DNA from: Solirubrum puertoriconensis | Lineage (GTDB): Bacteria > Bacteroidota > Bacteroidia > Cytophagales > Hymenobacteraceae | Direction of reading: 5' to 3' | NCBI RefSeq assembly: GCF_001483135.1 | Contig: NZ_LNAL01000006.1 | Span: 372,003-436,002, forward strand | DNA length: 64,000 nucleotides | Shown: in pieces, positions 45,258 through 55,128 of the stretch | Numbering within the stretch: the first letter of the stretch is position 1 | Layout: every line of letters starts with the position of its first letter | Program-made: the position numbers and the translations under genes | Notes under the pieces: model-generated | Databases searched by the model: none | What the model saw: the letters and a program-made list of their open reading frames with translations, nothing else | Told to the model about the DNA's origin: nothing

Positions 45258-48200
45258 TTACCTGCGGATTTCCAGCCAGCCCTTGGCTTTTCGGCCATCG
45301 GTATCAACAAGCTGGTAGTAGTACACGCCATCGGGCAGGGTGCCGCCGTTCCAGTTGTTTTGGTAATTGGTGGTAGTATACACCTCTTTGCCCCAGCGCG
45401 AGAATACTTTCAACGTCACGGGCAGGCAGCTCAGGCGTTGCTCAAACACGTCGTTTTGCCCGTCGGCATTGGGCGTGATGATGTTCGGGATGAATGGAGT
45501 GCCTACGTACACCGGCGCAAATACAGTTTTAGCCTCGCAGCTGCCGTTGTAGTACGCTGTGAAGCTTACCTGGTACGTGCCGGGCTTCTCGTAGGTATGC
45601 GTCGGAAACTGATCCTTGCTGGTGGTGCCGTCGCCAAAATCCCAGCTGTAACTGCTGGCGAAAAGCATATCGTGGTTGAACACGTGCGTAAAAGGCGCCA
45701 GCCAGGTATACGCCGGCATGCCTTCGCTTTGGCGTGGTGTAAGCGGGCATTCCGGGAGTTGCAGCGGAAGGTTGGAGCGGTTTTCGGGCACGAGCATTAC
45801 CCGACGCTGAGCCGTTTGGGTACAACCTTCGCTATTGGTGTAGCTATACGTGAGCATAATGGGGCCGTACACGCCAGCTGGCGGTGTGAATAGGCCTTGG
45901 GGTGTGCAGCCTGGCCCACTCCAGGTGCCGCCAGCTGGCGAAGCACCCTTCAGCATATAAGGAGTGCGCTGAAAACTGCACAACGCCGTGTCGGTGCCGG
46001 CTACTACCTGCGGGTTAGGGCTTACCACCACCCGCTGCGTAGTGCTACCGCACATGGGCGAAGGCAGGGTATACGTAATGGTGTGAGTACCCGTGCCTGC
46101 AACAGCCGGCGAGAACGTGGTGCCTGCTACGCCAGGGCCCGAGAACGTGCCACCGGCCGGTGTAGCGGTAAGCTGCACTGTATTGCCATTAACGCAGGCC
46201 GGAGCAAGGGGGCTGAAGTTGATGGTGCTGATCGGCACCACCGTCATGTCGAGCGTGCTGGTAGTAACGCAGGTGCCGGTGCTGGCCACCGAGTAGGTAA
46301 GTTTGTGTGTGCCGGCTTGGGCTACTGAGGGCGTAAACGTATAGCCAGCAGCCACCGAACCCGATACTCCCGTGCCCGACCAGGTGCCACCGCTTGGCTG
46401 GCCACCTAGGCGCAGTGGGGCCGCATCGATGCAGATGTTCTGGTTCGGGCCTGCTACCGCTGCGTTAATACCGAAGTCAATTTTGAAGGCGGCGTTGTTG
46501 CAGTTGCCGGAGTTGTTACGGTTGGAGTAGGTGCCTGCTCCTGGCGGCACCGGAAAAGAAGAACTACCGCCGCAACCGCCACAAACCGCTTGGTACACAA
46601 AACCACGCCGGTCAAAGCGCGACGTGCCGCCGTCTACGTGTTCACCCCGTCCCTCGGTTCCGCCAAAGTAGGTAGCATATTCCACAGCCGTTGCATAGGG
46701 CGCAAACTGAATCAGGTAGAAGTCGTTGCCATCGGACGTGCGCTGCATGGCGTTGGCGGTGGTAATGAGGCCTGCCACGTTGCCGTTGCCCACGTTGTTG
46801 GTACCGCCCCAGCCGCACACGTAAATCCGTTCGCACTGGTCTACCAAGAAGGCAGTAGGCGAAAGATCGGGGGCCGACCGGCCCGAGCCAAAGGTGGTAC
46901 TGATGAGCAGCGTCGACAGGTCGGCGGAGAGCTTTTGGATAAACTGCTTGCCGTTGGCAATGCTGTACACCCCGGTTGTTACGGGTACCGAACCGCGCGT
47001 TTGTCCTAGGGCGTACACACCGCCCTGGTCGTCGAGCTGAATAAAGTAGGCCTGATCGTAGGCCGTGGTACCTAGGTACGTAAGCCGCTCCAGGGTGGGC
47101 TGATTACCTGTTGTGCTGATGCGAGCTATAAACCCGTCAATATCGCCGCGGCGCGTGGGAAAATATGCGCCGTTGGCGTTGCCGATGTTGTCGCTGTTCG
47201 TACCGCCCGATACGTACACTTCACCGGCCGCATTCAGCTGAATGGAGTAAGCTGCGTCGCTGTTGGCGCCACCCAGAAAAGTACTCCACACGAGGTCAGA
47301 AAGATCGGGTGTGAGCTTGCACACTACGGCATCGGAAGAACCGCCCTGATAACTGTTGCGGAATCCGCGCACCACCGGGAAGTTGTTTGAACCAGCACTA
47401 TTTGAGGCGCTACTGGTGCTTGAGGCGAAGTAGACGTTGTCGTTGGCGTCAACGATTACGTCGCCCCGGAACTGGTCGCCGTAGTTATTAGCCAGCGTGA
47501 TAGATTCCAGCACGCCATCGTTGCTGCTGCCGCCAACGTACGTCGAGCCAAGCAAGCCCGAACCCGCGGCATTCAAACGCGTTACTACAATATCAACCCC
47601 GTTGGCGTACGGCAGTCCGTTGGCCGAAAAGTTGCGCCCGCCGGCAAAGCTGCGGTCGTAGGCGCTGCTAGTTGTAGGATAGTTGCTTGACGAGGTGGAG
47701 CCCAAAACGATCAGTTCGCCGCGACTATTTACCACCATACTGTGTGGCGCTTCCATGGCGCTGCCGCCTAGGTAGGTGGCCCACACGCGGGAGGCCGCCC
47801 CCGTAGTAGCCGTGTTGTACTTGATGATGGCAATATCCCACACGCCGCCAAAGCTGGTGTCGTAAGCACCCGTAGAAACCGGGTAGCCCGATCCATCGGC
47901 GATGCCGCCGGAGTACATGTTTCCCTGCTGGTCGTAGGTGGCCGTGAAGCCCCAGTTGTCGGCGGAGGCGCCGGTGAAGGTGGAGAAGACCACGGTGGGG
48001 TCGATGAGCAAGGGCCGGGCGCGGTCGTAGCGGCCCAGCGCGAAGCTCACCTCTTGGCCCCGCAGCACGTAGCGGCAACTCACCGGTTGCCGCTCCCCGC
48101 CCGCCCCCAGCTGCCACGCCCGCGGCACCAGCTCCGTCACCGTACCTACCGAGGTTTTTATTTCCAGCGCTCCGTCGGCTCGCAGCCGAATGGCATCAGC

Positions 48201-48761
48201 CCCTTCGTAGCGCAGCTTAATTACATTCGGGTCGGCTTTGGGCTGCAGCTCGAAGTCGTACTCAAACAGGCTTTGCTTGTTTTCGTACAGGTGCGCATCA
48301 ATGCCGTTCCACAGCCCGCGGTAGCGCAGTTCGCGGTAGCTGCCCACGTTACTGGCCCATTTCTTCGCGTCGGCACCTAGGAGGTAATTGCGCACCTCCT
48401 TCGTTGCCTCAATAGGCTCGAGCTTAGTGTTCTTCCGGGCATCGACAAAGCGCATGCGGTAGGCATGTGCTTTAATCTTCGCGTCTTGCTGCGGAGGCAG
48501 TGCAGCGCTCTTGCCCGCTTCGGGGCTATGGCCGTGCTGGAAAGCGGTAGGGTCGAAAAGCGAGTAAGTAAGCCCACCCGGCTCAACAAACATGCGGCCA
48601 CCGGCCGGCAGCGGAGCCGCGTACCGGGCGCGTGCATCCCACTGGCCTTTGTTTTCGATGAACTCGAGGCTGCGCTCGGGCGGCGCAGAGGCTAGCATAG
48701 TGAGGGGCAGCAGCATACAGCCCAAGGCTAAACTGGCCCGATAAAGGGTAGAAAGAAGCAT
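45258..48761 (-). CDS. Giant T9SS-exported protein, tandem paralogue of 41077-44979
   Basis: The 1167-aa product starts at ATG 48761, chosen because a signal peptide follows at once (LYRASLALGCMLLPLTMLASA); the frame extends 6 codons upstream. Architecture is as in the neighbour: N-terminal domain (EFIENKGQWDARARYAAPL), SBBP units, Gly-Gly-Thr-Trp-Ser-Gly Ig-like repeats, PKD (SYSWDFGDGTTSKDQFPTHTY) and a CHU_C sorting domain (PFIPNIITPNADGQNDVF, GWLEIRR). It lacks some of the Ig-like repeats of the longer paralogue. It was presumably duplicated locally and then partly homogenised (see the identical tract). Confidence 0.9.
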   Translation of the reverse strand: MLLSTLYRASLALGCMLLPLTMLASAPPERSLEFIENKGQWDARARYAAPLPAGGRMFVEPGGLTYSLFDPTAFQHGHSPEAGKSAALPPQQDAKIKAHAYRMRFVDARKNTKLEPIEATKEVRNYLLGADAKKWASNVGSYRELRYRGLWNGIDAHLYENKQSLFEYDFELQPKADPNVIKLRYEGADAIRLRADGALEIKTSVGTVTELVPRAWQLGAGGERQPVSCRYVLRGQEVSFALGRYDRARPLLIDPTVVFSTFTGASADNWGFTATYDQQGNMYSGGIADGSGYPVSTGAYDTSFGGVWDIAIIKYNTATTGAASRVWATYLGGSAMEAPHSMVVNSRGELIVLGSTSSSNYPTTSSAYDRSFAGGRNFSANGLPYANGVDIVVTRLNAAGSGLLGSTYVGGSSNDGVLESITLANNYGDQFRGDVIVDANDNVYFASSTSSASNSAGSNNFPVVRGFRNSYQGGSSDAVVCKLTPDLSDLVWSTFLGGANSDAAYSIQLNAAGEVYVSGGTNSDNIGNANGAYFPTRRGDIDGFIARISTTGNQPTLERLTYLGTTAYDQAYFIQLDDQGGVYALGQTRGSVPVTTGVYSIANGKQFIQKLSADLSTLLISTTFGSGRSAPDLSPTAFLVDQCERIYVCGWGGTNNVGNGNVAGLITTANAMQRTSDGNDFYLIQFAPYATAVEYATYFGGTEGRGEHVDGGTSRFDRRGFVYQAVCGGCGGSSSFPVPPGAGTYSNRNNSGNCNNAAFKIDFGINAAVAGPNQNICIDAAPLRLGGQPSGGTWSGTGVSGSVAAGYTFTPSVAQAGTHKLTYSVASTGTCVTTSTLDMTVVPISTINFSPLAPACVNGNTVQLTATPAGGTFSGPGVAGTTFSPAVAGTGTHTITYTLPSPMCGSTTQRVVVSPNPQVVAGTDTALCSFQRTPYMLKGASPAGGTWSGPGCTPQGLFTPPAGVYGPIMLTYSYTNSEGCTQTAQRRVMLVPENRSNLPLQLPECPLTPRQSEGMPAYTWLAPFTHVFNHDMLFASSYSWDFGDGTTSKDQFPTHTYEKPGTYQVSFTAYYNGSCEAKTVFAPVYVGTPFIPNIITPNADGQNDVFEQRLSCLPVTLKVFSRWGKEVYTTTNYQNNWNGGTLPDGVYYYQLVDTDGRKAKGWLEIRR
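47761..47834 (-). repeat. Near-identical 74-bp tract shared with 43997-44070
   Basis: Partner of the tract in the neighbouring paralogue; differences are few and isolated, whereas surrounding DNA has diverged. Confidence 0.85.
47905..48143 (-). repeat. Identical 239-bp tract shared with 44141-44379
   Basis: Base-for-base identical to the tract in the other giant gene about 3.8 kb away, in the same orientation. Confidence 0.95.
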
Positions 48762-48869
48762 AGAGGGGCAACTAGGCAACTAAAATATCGACATGAAGGT
48801 ACGACGAAGCGGCGGCCTTATTGTGCATATCACTTATTGATGTGGTAGCCGCCAAATTGCATTGTAGGT

Positions 48870-50021
48870 TTGCGGATCCAAGCTTGGTTGGTATCGGTGC
48901 GTCGTTCATTAGCTTTCAAGTTCACCTTACTGGTTTTTGCGTGGCTGCTGATAGCCATAGGAGGCACACAAGTACCCCCTAGGTTGTTTTGGCCCGCAGC
49001 TTTTATTGCGCTGTCGTTGCCAGCAGCTCTGGTGCTCAATGCCGCCATGCTGGTGTATTGGCTGATGCGCCGCTGGCCGGTGGCCCTACTGCCGCTGGCA
49101 GTATTGCTGCTTACCTGGCCTCACCTGATGCGTGGTTTAGCTCTGTACCCCTTCGGCAACGATGCCGAAGCGCCGGCTACACTGCGCCTGCTAAGTGCCA
49201 ACGTGCGCATTTTTAATGTGTACCCGCAACTGCGCGATCCCGACCTGCACTCCTCCAAAACCATGATCAGCTGGTTGGCCGAGCACCCCGCCGATGTGCT
49301 GTGCCTGCAGGAGTATTACACCGAACCTAGGCCCTCGGCCGATGGGGTTGTGTTCAATACCGAGCGCAAAATTGGCAAGCTCAGTGGCCGGGAAAGTTTT
49401 GTTTCGACAACGCTCACCAACAGCATCGGGGCCAAATTCGGCATGGCCATTTTCTCGCGCTTTCCAATCGTGCGGCGCGGGGTCATCAACTTTGGCAAGC
49501 TCACCCAAAACCATGCTATGTGGGCCGATTTGCGGTTGCCGCAAGGCGACACCGTGCGCGTGTTTAATGCGCACCTGCAAAGCATGAGCATGGATGAGCA
49601 GGACATCGTAGATAGCTACTCGAGCAAAGCCGGACTGAAAGCCAAAGGACTGGGTTTGCTACGGCGCCTGAAGCGGGGCATGGTGAAGCGGAGCGTGCAG
49701 GTGGATACCCTGGTGCGGCGCATCGAAGCCAGCCGCTACCCCGTGCTGCTGTGCGGCGACCTCAACGATTTGCCCTATAGCTACACCTACGACCAGCTGG
49801 CCGACCACCTGCAAAATGCATGGGCTACCGTGGGCCTGGGTTTGGGTGCCAGCTACAACGGCAAGCTGCCTTTTCTGCGCATCGATAACCAGTTTGCCAG
49901 CCCGCAATGGCAAGTGCTGAGCTGCCAAGTGCGCCGCGACATTCCGTATTCCGACCACTTTCCCCTGGAGGCCACGTATCAGCTCCGCCCGGCCAAGTCG
50001 CAGACCGCCGCCGCGGAGTAG
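48870..50021 (+). CDS. Membrane-anchored endonuclease/exonuclease/phosphatase family protein
   Basis: The 383-aa product starts at TTG 48870; no ATG fits upstream of the first helix. Three N-terminal membrane helices (about 12-35, 40-60, 68-85) precede an EEP domain (about 105-375). That domain shows the metal/catalytic motifs SANVRIF, CLQEYY (Glu), FNAHLQSM (His), CGDLNDLP (Asp/Asn) and YSDHFPLEA (Asp-His). The family includes sphingomyelinases, phosphoinositide phosphatases and nucleases. Which substrate this one cleaves is not clear. The catalytic domain probably faces the periplasm. It stands divergent to the T9SS giant and 55 bases before cysS. Confidence 0.87.
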   Translation: MRIQAWLVSVRRSLAFKFTLLVFAWLLIAIGGTQVPPRLFWPAAFIALSLPAALVLNAAMLVYWLMRRWPVALLPLAVLLLTWPHLMRGLALYPFGNDAEAPATLRLLSANVRIFNVYPQLRDPDLHSSKTMISWLAEHPADVLCLQEYYTEPRPSADGVVFNTERKIGKLSGRESFVSTTLTNSIGAKFGMAIFSRFPIVRRGVINFGKLTQNHAMWADLRLPQGDTVRVFNAHLQSMSMDEQDIVDSYSSKAGLKAKGLGLLRRLKRGMVKRSVQVDTLVRRIEASRYPVLLCGDLNDLPYSYTYDQLADHLQNAWATVGLGLGASYNGKLPFLRIDNQFASPQWQVLSCQVRRDIPYSDHFPLEATYQLRPAKSQTAAAE

Positions 50022-50076
50022 CAACACCTAGGTGCTTTGCTTATTCACTCCGCCCGCCTTTCGCTAATTTCGCCCC

Positions 50077-51579
50077 ATGCAACACCCACTGTCGCTTCAC
50101 AACACGCTCACGCGCCGCAAAGAACCGTTCGTACCCCTGCACTCGCCCTTCGTGGGGGTGTACTTGTGTGGCCCTACGGTGTACAGCGAAGCGCACGTGG
50201 GCAACGCCCGCGGCCCAGTGGTGTTTGATGTGCTGACGCGCTACCTGCGCAACCTAGGCTACACCGTGCGCTACGTGCGCAACATCACCGATGTGGGCCA
50301 CCTCGAAGGCGACGCCGACGAGGGCGAAGATAAAATCAGCAAGCGGGCCCGCGCCCAGCAGGTAGAGCCCATGCAGGTGGCGCAGGAGTACGCCAACCGC
50401 TACCGCCGCCACATGGATGCCCTCGGCTGCTTGCCACCCGATATCGAGCCGCTGGCCACGGGCCACATCATCGAGCAAATTCAGCTGATCGAAGAAATTT
50501 TGGCCAACGGCTTTGCCTACGAGGCGAACGGCTCGGTGTACTTCGATGTGCCCAAATACAACAACTCCGGCAACAACTACGGAAAGCTCTCGGGCCGTGT
50601 GCCCGAGGAGCTGCTTTCGGGCTCGCGCGAAAACCTCGCCGGCCAGGACGAGAAACGTAGCCCCCTCGATTTTGCCCTCTGGAAGCGCGCCGACGAGCGC
50701 CACCTCATGCGCTGGCCCTCGCCGTGGGGCGAAGGCTTCCCTGGCTGGCACCTTGAATGCTCGGCCATGAGCCGGAAGTACCTAGGGCAGGTGTCGGATA
50801 TCCACGGCGGTGGTTTGGACTTGATGTTTCCGCACCACGAATGCGAAATAGCGCAAAGCCAAGCCAGCCACTCGCACACCGATGAGGCCCGCGTGTGGCT
50901 GCACAACAACATGATTACGGTGAACGGCCAGAAGATGAGCAAGTCTTTCGGCAACTTCATCACCATCTCGGAGTTGTTTGCCGGTAAACACGCGCTGCTG
51001 TCGGGGCCGTACTCGCCGATGGTGGTGCGTTTCTTCCTGCTGCAGGCGCATTACCGCAGCACCGTTGATATTTCGGACGAAGGCCTGCAGGCAGCCCGCA
51101 AAGGTTACCGCAAGCTGATGAACGGCCTGCGCCAGATCGAACGCCTCACCCTACCCGAAGGCACCGAGCGCGCCACCGACACCGAGAAAGCCGATACCGA
51201 GCTGCGCAAGCTCGTAGCCGATTGCTACGTTGGCCTGAACGATGACCTGAACACGGCGCGTTGCATTGCCTCCTTGTTCAACTTACTGCGCAAGTTCAAC
51301 GGGTTCTATAACCAGCCGGCCACGCTTGGCCAGGTAGGCGAAGCTGCCCTAGGCGAAGCCACGCAGGCGTTCCGCACGCTGGTACAGGATATCCTGGGCT
51401 TGCGCGACGAGCCTCGCGCCAACGCCGAGGAACTGTTGGGCTTAACGCTGCAGTTCTACCAAGAGGCCAAAGCTGCCAAAGACTACGCCAAGGTTGATGT
51501 TATTCGGGCTGCGCTTAAGGAGCAAGGCATTCTGGTGAAGGACACCAAAGCCGGCGTTGATTGGGCCTACGAAGAATAG
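50077..51579 (+). CDS. cysS: Cysteinyl-tRNA synthetase
   Basis: The 500-aa class I synthetase charges tRNA(Cys). The zinc-ligand and HIGH-like region is [15 protein letters not shown] with Cys31 and HVGN at 40-43. The other zinc/Cys-binding part is at ECSAMS and [17 protein letters not shown] is the ATP-binding signature. A C-terminal helical anticodon-binding domain follows. Standard length. The only cysteine-related gene in this stretch, apart from the leader peptide near 59.3 kb. Confidence 0.97.
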   Translation: MQHPLSLHNTLTRRKEPFVPLHSPFVGVYLCGPTVYSEAHVGNARGPVVFDVLTRYLRNLGYTVRYVRNITDVGHLEGDADEGEDKISKRARAQQVEPMQVAQEYANRYRRHMDALGCLPPDIEPLATGHIIEQIQLIEEILANGFAYEANGSVYFDVPKYNNSGNNYGKLSGRVPEELLSGSRENLAGQDEKRSPLDFALWKRADERHLMRWPSPWGEGFPGWHLECSAMSRKYLGQVSDIHGGGLDLMFPHHECEIAQSQASHSHTDEARVWLHNNMITVNGQKMSKSFGNFITISELFAGKHALLSGPYSPMVVRFFLLQAHYRSTVDISDEGLQAARKGYRKLMNGLRQIERLTLPEGTERATDTEKADTELRKLVADCYVGLNDDLNTARCIASLFNLLRKFNGFYNQPATLGQVGEAALGEATQAFRTLVQDILGLRDEPRANAEELLGLTLQFYQEAKAAKDYAKVDVIRAALKEQGILVKDTKAGVDWAYEE

Positions 51580-51598
51580 TGTCGCTTGCGCTTATCCG

Positions 51599-51701
51599 AA
51601 CGTCATGCTGAGCTTGCCGAAGCATCTCTACCCCTGATGTCCGATAGAAACTACTATCCGGCGAAGCGGTAGAGGCGCTTCGGCAAGCTCAGCATGACGT
51701 T
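51599..51701. repeat. REP-like palindromic repeat, well preserved copy
   Basis: A perfect 25-base inverted repeat (51599-51623 with 51677-51701) extends to 34 bases with two mismatches (to 51632 and from 51668). The outer part contains GTCATGCTGAG as in the 5549-5750 element. It occupies the spacer between cysS and the M28 peptidase gene. No T-tract makes it a standard terminator. Confidence 0.88.
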
Positions 51702-51731
51702 CTTTGTTACCCCTGACCTCTCTTTTCCTAC

Positions 51732-52769
51732 ATGACCCGCAATTACTTGCGCCTGTTGTGGCGCCCTGCTGCTCTGCTTGCTGCTACGGTGCTGCTCACG
51801 GCGTGCCCCGACAAAAAGCCGGCTGCCAGCGAAACCGAAACCACTGCCGAGCCGCCGCTGCGCAAGGCCCCGGTATTCAGCGCCGACTCGGCCTACCAGT
51901 ACACGGCTAAGCAGGTAAGTTTCGGGCCGCGGGTACCCAACTCCAAGGCTCATACCCAAACCGGCGACTGGATTGTCAGCGAGTTTAAAAAGATGGGCCT
52001 GCAGGTGCAGGAGCAGCCTTTTACCACCATGGCTTTCGATGGCGTGATGCTGCGCAGCCGCAACATCATTGCCCGCTTCAACCCCACGGCGGCGCGCCGG
52101 GTGGCACTGTTTGCCCACTGGGATACCCGCCCTTTTGCCGATAAGGACAAACAAACGCCCAACGTACCGTTTGATGGGGCCAACGACGGTGCCTCGGGCG
52201 TGGCCGTAGCCATGGAAATTGCCCGCCAACTAGCCGCGCAGCCTGATACGCTGCAGCCCTCGGTAGGCGTGGACATTATTTTATTCGATGCCGAAGATTA
52301 CGGCCACGACACCTCCACGCAAGGCAACAAGGAAAACAAGCTTGCAGGCCAAGGCCTTGAAAGCTGGTGCCTAGGTTCGCAGTATTGGGCCAAAAACAAA
52401 GTGCCTGCCAACTACAAAGCCGAGTACGGCATTCTGCTCGATATGGTAGGGGCGAAGGGTGCCCGTTTCTCGCGCGAGGAGATTTCGCGCCAGAACGCCA
52501 ACGAGGTTATCGGCAAGGTCTGGAACGTAGCTGGCCGCCTAGGTTACTCCGACTACTTTATCGCACAAGACTCGCCCGGCATCACCGACGACCACGTGTT
52601 CACGAACCAGGCCGGCGTGCGCACCATCGACATCATCGACCATGTTCCTTTCGGCGAGGAGTACTTTCCGCCGTACCACCACACCACGCAGGACAACATG
52701 AGCATCATCGACCGCAGCACGCTGAAAGCCGTGGGCCAAACGGTGCTGACGACGTTGTACCAGGAATAA
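51732..52769 (+). CDS. M28-family zinc peptidase / glutaminyl cyclase-like lipoprotein
   Basis: The 345-aa product has a lipobox LLTAC with Cys25, so it is anchored in a membrane facing the periplasm or surface. The M28 domain has the metal ligands His129 (FAHWDTRPF), Asp152 (NDGASGVAVAMEIA), the Glu-Asp pair near 188 (LFDAEDYG), Asp in LLDMVGAKG, and His in the PPYHHTTQDNM segment. The same fold serves aminopeptidases and glutaminyl-peptide cyclases; the WDTRPFADKD pattern and the lengths do not settle which. It follows cysS but is separated by the palindromic repeat, and it ends in a bidirectional terminator. Confidence 0.88.
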   Translation: MTRNYLRLLWRPAALLAATVLLTACPDKKPAASETETTAEPPLRKAPVFSADSAYQYTAKQVSFGPRVPNSKAHTQTGDWIVSEFKKMGLQVQEQPFTTMAFDGVMLRSRNIIARFNPTAARRVALFAHWDTRPFADKDKQTPNVPFDGANDGASGVAVAMEIARQLAAQPDTLQPSVGVDIILFDAEDYGHDTSTQGNKENKLAGQGLESWCLGSQYWAKNKVPANYKAEYGILLDMVGAKGARFSREEISRQNANEVIGKVWNVAGRLGYSDYFIAQDSPGITDDHVFTNQAGVRTIDIIDHVPFGEEYFPPYHHTTQDNMSIIDRSTLKAVGQTVLTTLYQE

Positions 52770-52784
52770 CGTTGGCAGAGCTAC

Positions 52785-52834
52785 AAAACAGCGGCGCCCG
52801 TTCAGCATCAATCTGAACGGGCGCCGCTGTTTTT
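52785..52834. terminator. Bidirectional terminator, M28 peptidase / LD-carboxypeptidase
   Basis: A perfect 21-base stem with a 7-base loop and A4/T5 tracts at the ends lies between two convergent genes. Confidence 0.93.
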
Positions 52835-52855
52835 GTTGAGGTGGTACGCGGGCAC

Positions 52856-53770
<915 letters not shown>

Positions 53771-53789
53771 GGCAAGGAAAGCTGAGCTG

Positions 53790-53797
53790 CAAACCTA
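53790..53797 (-). promoter_or_regulatory. Candidate -7 box of the LD-carboxypeptidase gene
   Basis: TAGGTTTG on the minus strand matches TAnnTTTG and would give a short leader of about 13-15 bases. No TTG is seen at the -33 position. Confidence 0.4.
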
Positions 53798-53866
53798 CGC
53801 CGAAGAATGCGGTAGTATGCTACCGATACCGCTTATTGCCGTACGCTAAAGCTCACGTTGCTTGCC

Positions 53867-55090
53867 ATGAAACAGCTACTGCTTGCTTGGGTTGCGTTGC
53901 TGCTGAGCTGCTGCCCTGCTTTCGCACAGATTGACACCACCGGTGGCCGTTACTGGCAGCCGCGCTTTCAGCAGGTAACCGTTACGCGCGGCGTGGAGTA
54001 CGGCTCGGCGCCCGACCTCACCGGCAACACCCAGGTACTGCGCCTGAACCTCTACGAGCCCGCCGGCGACACCGTGCGGCGGCGCCCGCTCATTGTGTTT
54101 GCGCACGAAGGCGCTTTCCTCACCGGCAACTGCGACGATGCATTTATGAACGCTATATGCACGCGCATGGCCCAGCTCGGCTACGTGGCCGCCAGCATCG
54201 ATTACCGCGTTGGGTTCTTTCCGCTCGATAGCCTGAACGTAGGCCAAGCCGCTGTGCGCGCCACGCAGGATATGCGGGCCGTCATCCGATTCTTCCGGCG
54301 CGATGCCGCCACCGTGCGCCAGTACCGCGTACACCCCAACTACATTTTTGCCGCTGGCTCCTCGGCGGGTGGTTTTATGGCGCTGCAGGTTGGCTACCTT
54401 GATAAGCCCAGCGAAGTGCCGTCGTACATCAACCTCAACCGGTTAGGCGGCCTCGAGGGCAACAGCGGCAACCCCGGCTACAGCAGCCGAGTGGCCGGCG
54501 TTATCAATTTGAGCGGCGCCCTAGGCAGCCTAAGCTGGCTGGAGCCCGGCAACGTGCCGCTGTGCAGCGTGCACGGCACCGCCGATGCGGTGGTGCCCTA
54601 CGGCGTAGGCAAGGCCTGGGGTTTTGCCGCCTCGCCGCGGCTGTTTGGCAGCGGCGCTATAAAGCCCCAAGCCGATGCCCTAGGTATTCCGAACGTGCTG
54701 CGCACCTTGCGCAACGCGCCGCACGTGCCCTACAACGGCAGTAGCCCCAGCAGTGTAGCGTACTTCGATACTACTTACCAAACTGTGCGGGCGTTTCTGC
54801 GGCCATTGCTGCGCCAGCCGGGTACGGTGCTGAGCGCGGCGCAGAGCAATAATCTGGTAAGCGAATTGCAGGTGTACCCCGTGCCGGCGCAGCAGCTTAT
54901 TGTGTTGGAGGCAACGGGCCAGCAGCCATTCCGGCCGCGGCAAGTGGAGCTGCTCGATGCGAAAGGCCGCGTGGTTCGACGCTTTCTGTGGGATAAGCCC
55001 CGGATGCTTATTCCGCGCGACAACCTGCCCGAGGGCACTTATTACCTCAGCGGCGAAGGGCTGCAGGGTCGAACTATTATTCTGCAGTAA
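53867..55090 (+). CDS. Secreted carboxylesterase-like hydrolase with T9SS type A sorting domain
   Basis: The product is 407 aa from ATG 53867 (a TTG nine bases earlier is possible), with a signal peptide (1-20, PAFAQ). The alpha/beta-hydrolase domain has the oxyanion-hole VFAHEGAF, the nucleophile elbow GSSAGG (Ser166), a probable acid in HGTADAVVPYG, and the His near APHVPYNG. The last 80 residues (ELQVYPVPAQQL ... LPEGTYYLSGEGLQGRTIILQ, seen in pieces) form a Por_Secre_tail-like T9SS C-terminal sorting domain, ending in a strand. It is thus exported across the outer membrane and anchored to the surface or released. Substrate unknown. Confidence 0.87.
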   Translation: MKQLLLAWVALLLSCCPAFAQIDTTGGRYWQPRFQQVTVTRGVEYGSAPDLTGNTQVLRLNLYEPAGDTVRRRPLIVFAHEGAFLTGNCDDAFMNAICTRMAQLGYVAASIDYRVGFFPLDSLNVGQAAVRATQDMRAVIRFFRRDAATVRQYRVHPNYIFAAGSSAGGFMALQVGYLDKPSEVPSYINLNRLGGLEGNSGNPGYSSRVAGVINLSGALGSLSWLEPGNVPLCSVHGTADAVVPYGVGKAWGFAASPRLFGSGAIKPQADALGIPNVLRTLRNAPHVPYNGSSPSSVAYFDTTYQTVRAFLRPLLRQPGTVLSAAQSNNLVSELQVYPVPAQQLIVLEATGQQPFRPRQVELLDAKGRVVRRFLWDKPRMLIPRDNLPEGTYYLSGEGLQGRTIILQ

Positions 55091-55128
55091 AACCAAACGG
55101 GCCGCCTAGAGGGCGGCCCGTTTGGTTT
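55090..55128. terminator. Bidirectional terminator, secreted esterase / hom
   Basis: A perfect 17-base stem with a 5-base loop lies between convergent genes. It overlaps the last base of the esterase stop and the end of hom. Confidence 0.88.

Noticed and set aside
44078-48117. Two minus-strand frames encoding an identical 71-residue Arg/Gly-rich peptide (44353-44078 and 48117-47725)
   Set aside because: They are out-of-frame shadows inside the T9SS paralogues; the identity simply reflects the identical 239-bp DNA tract.
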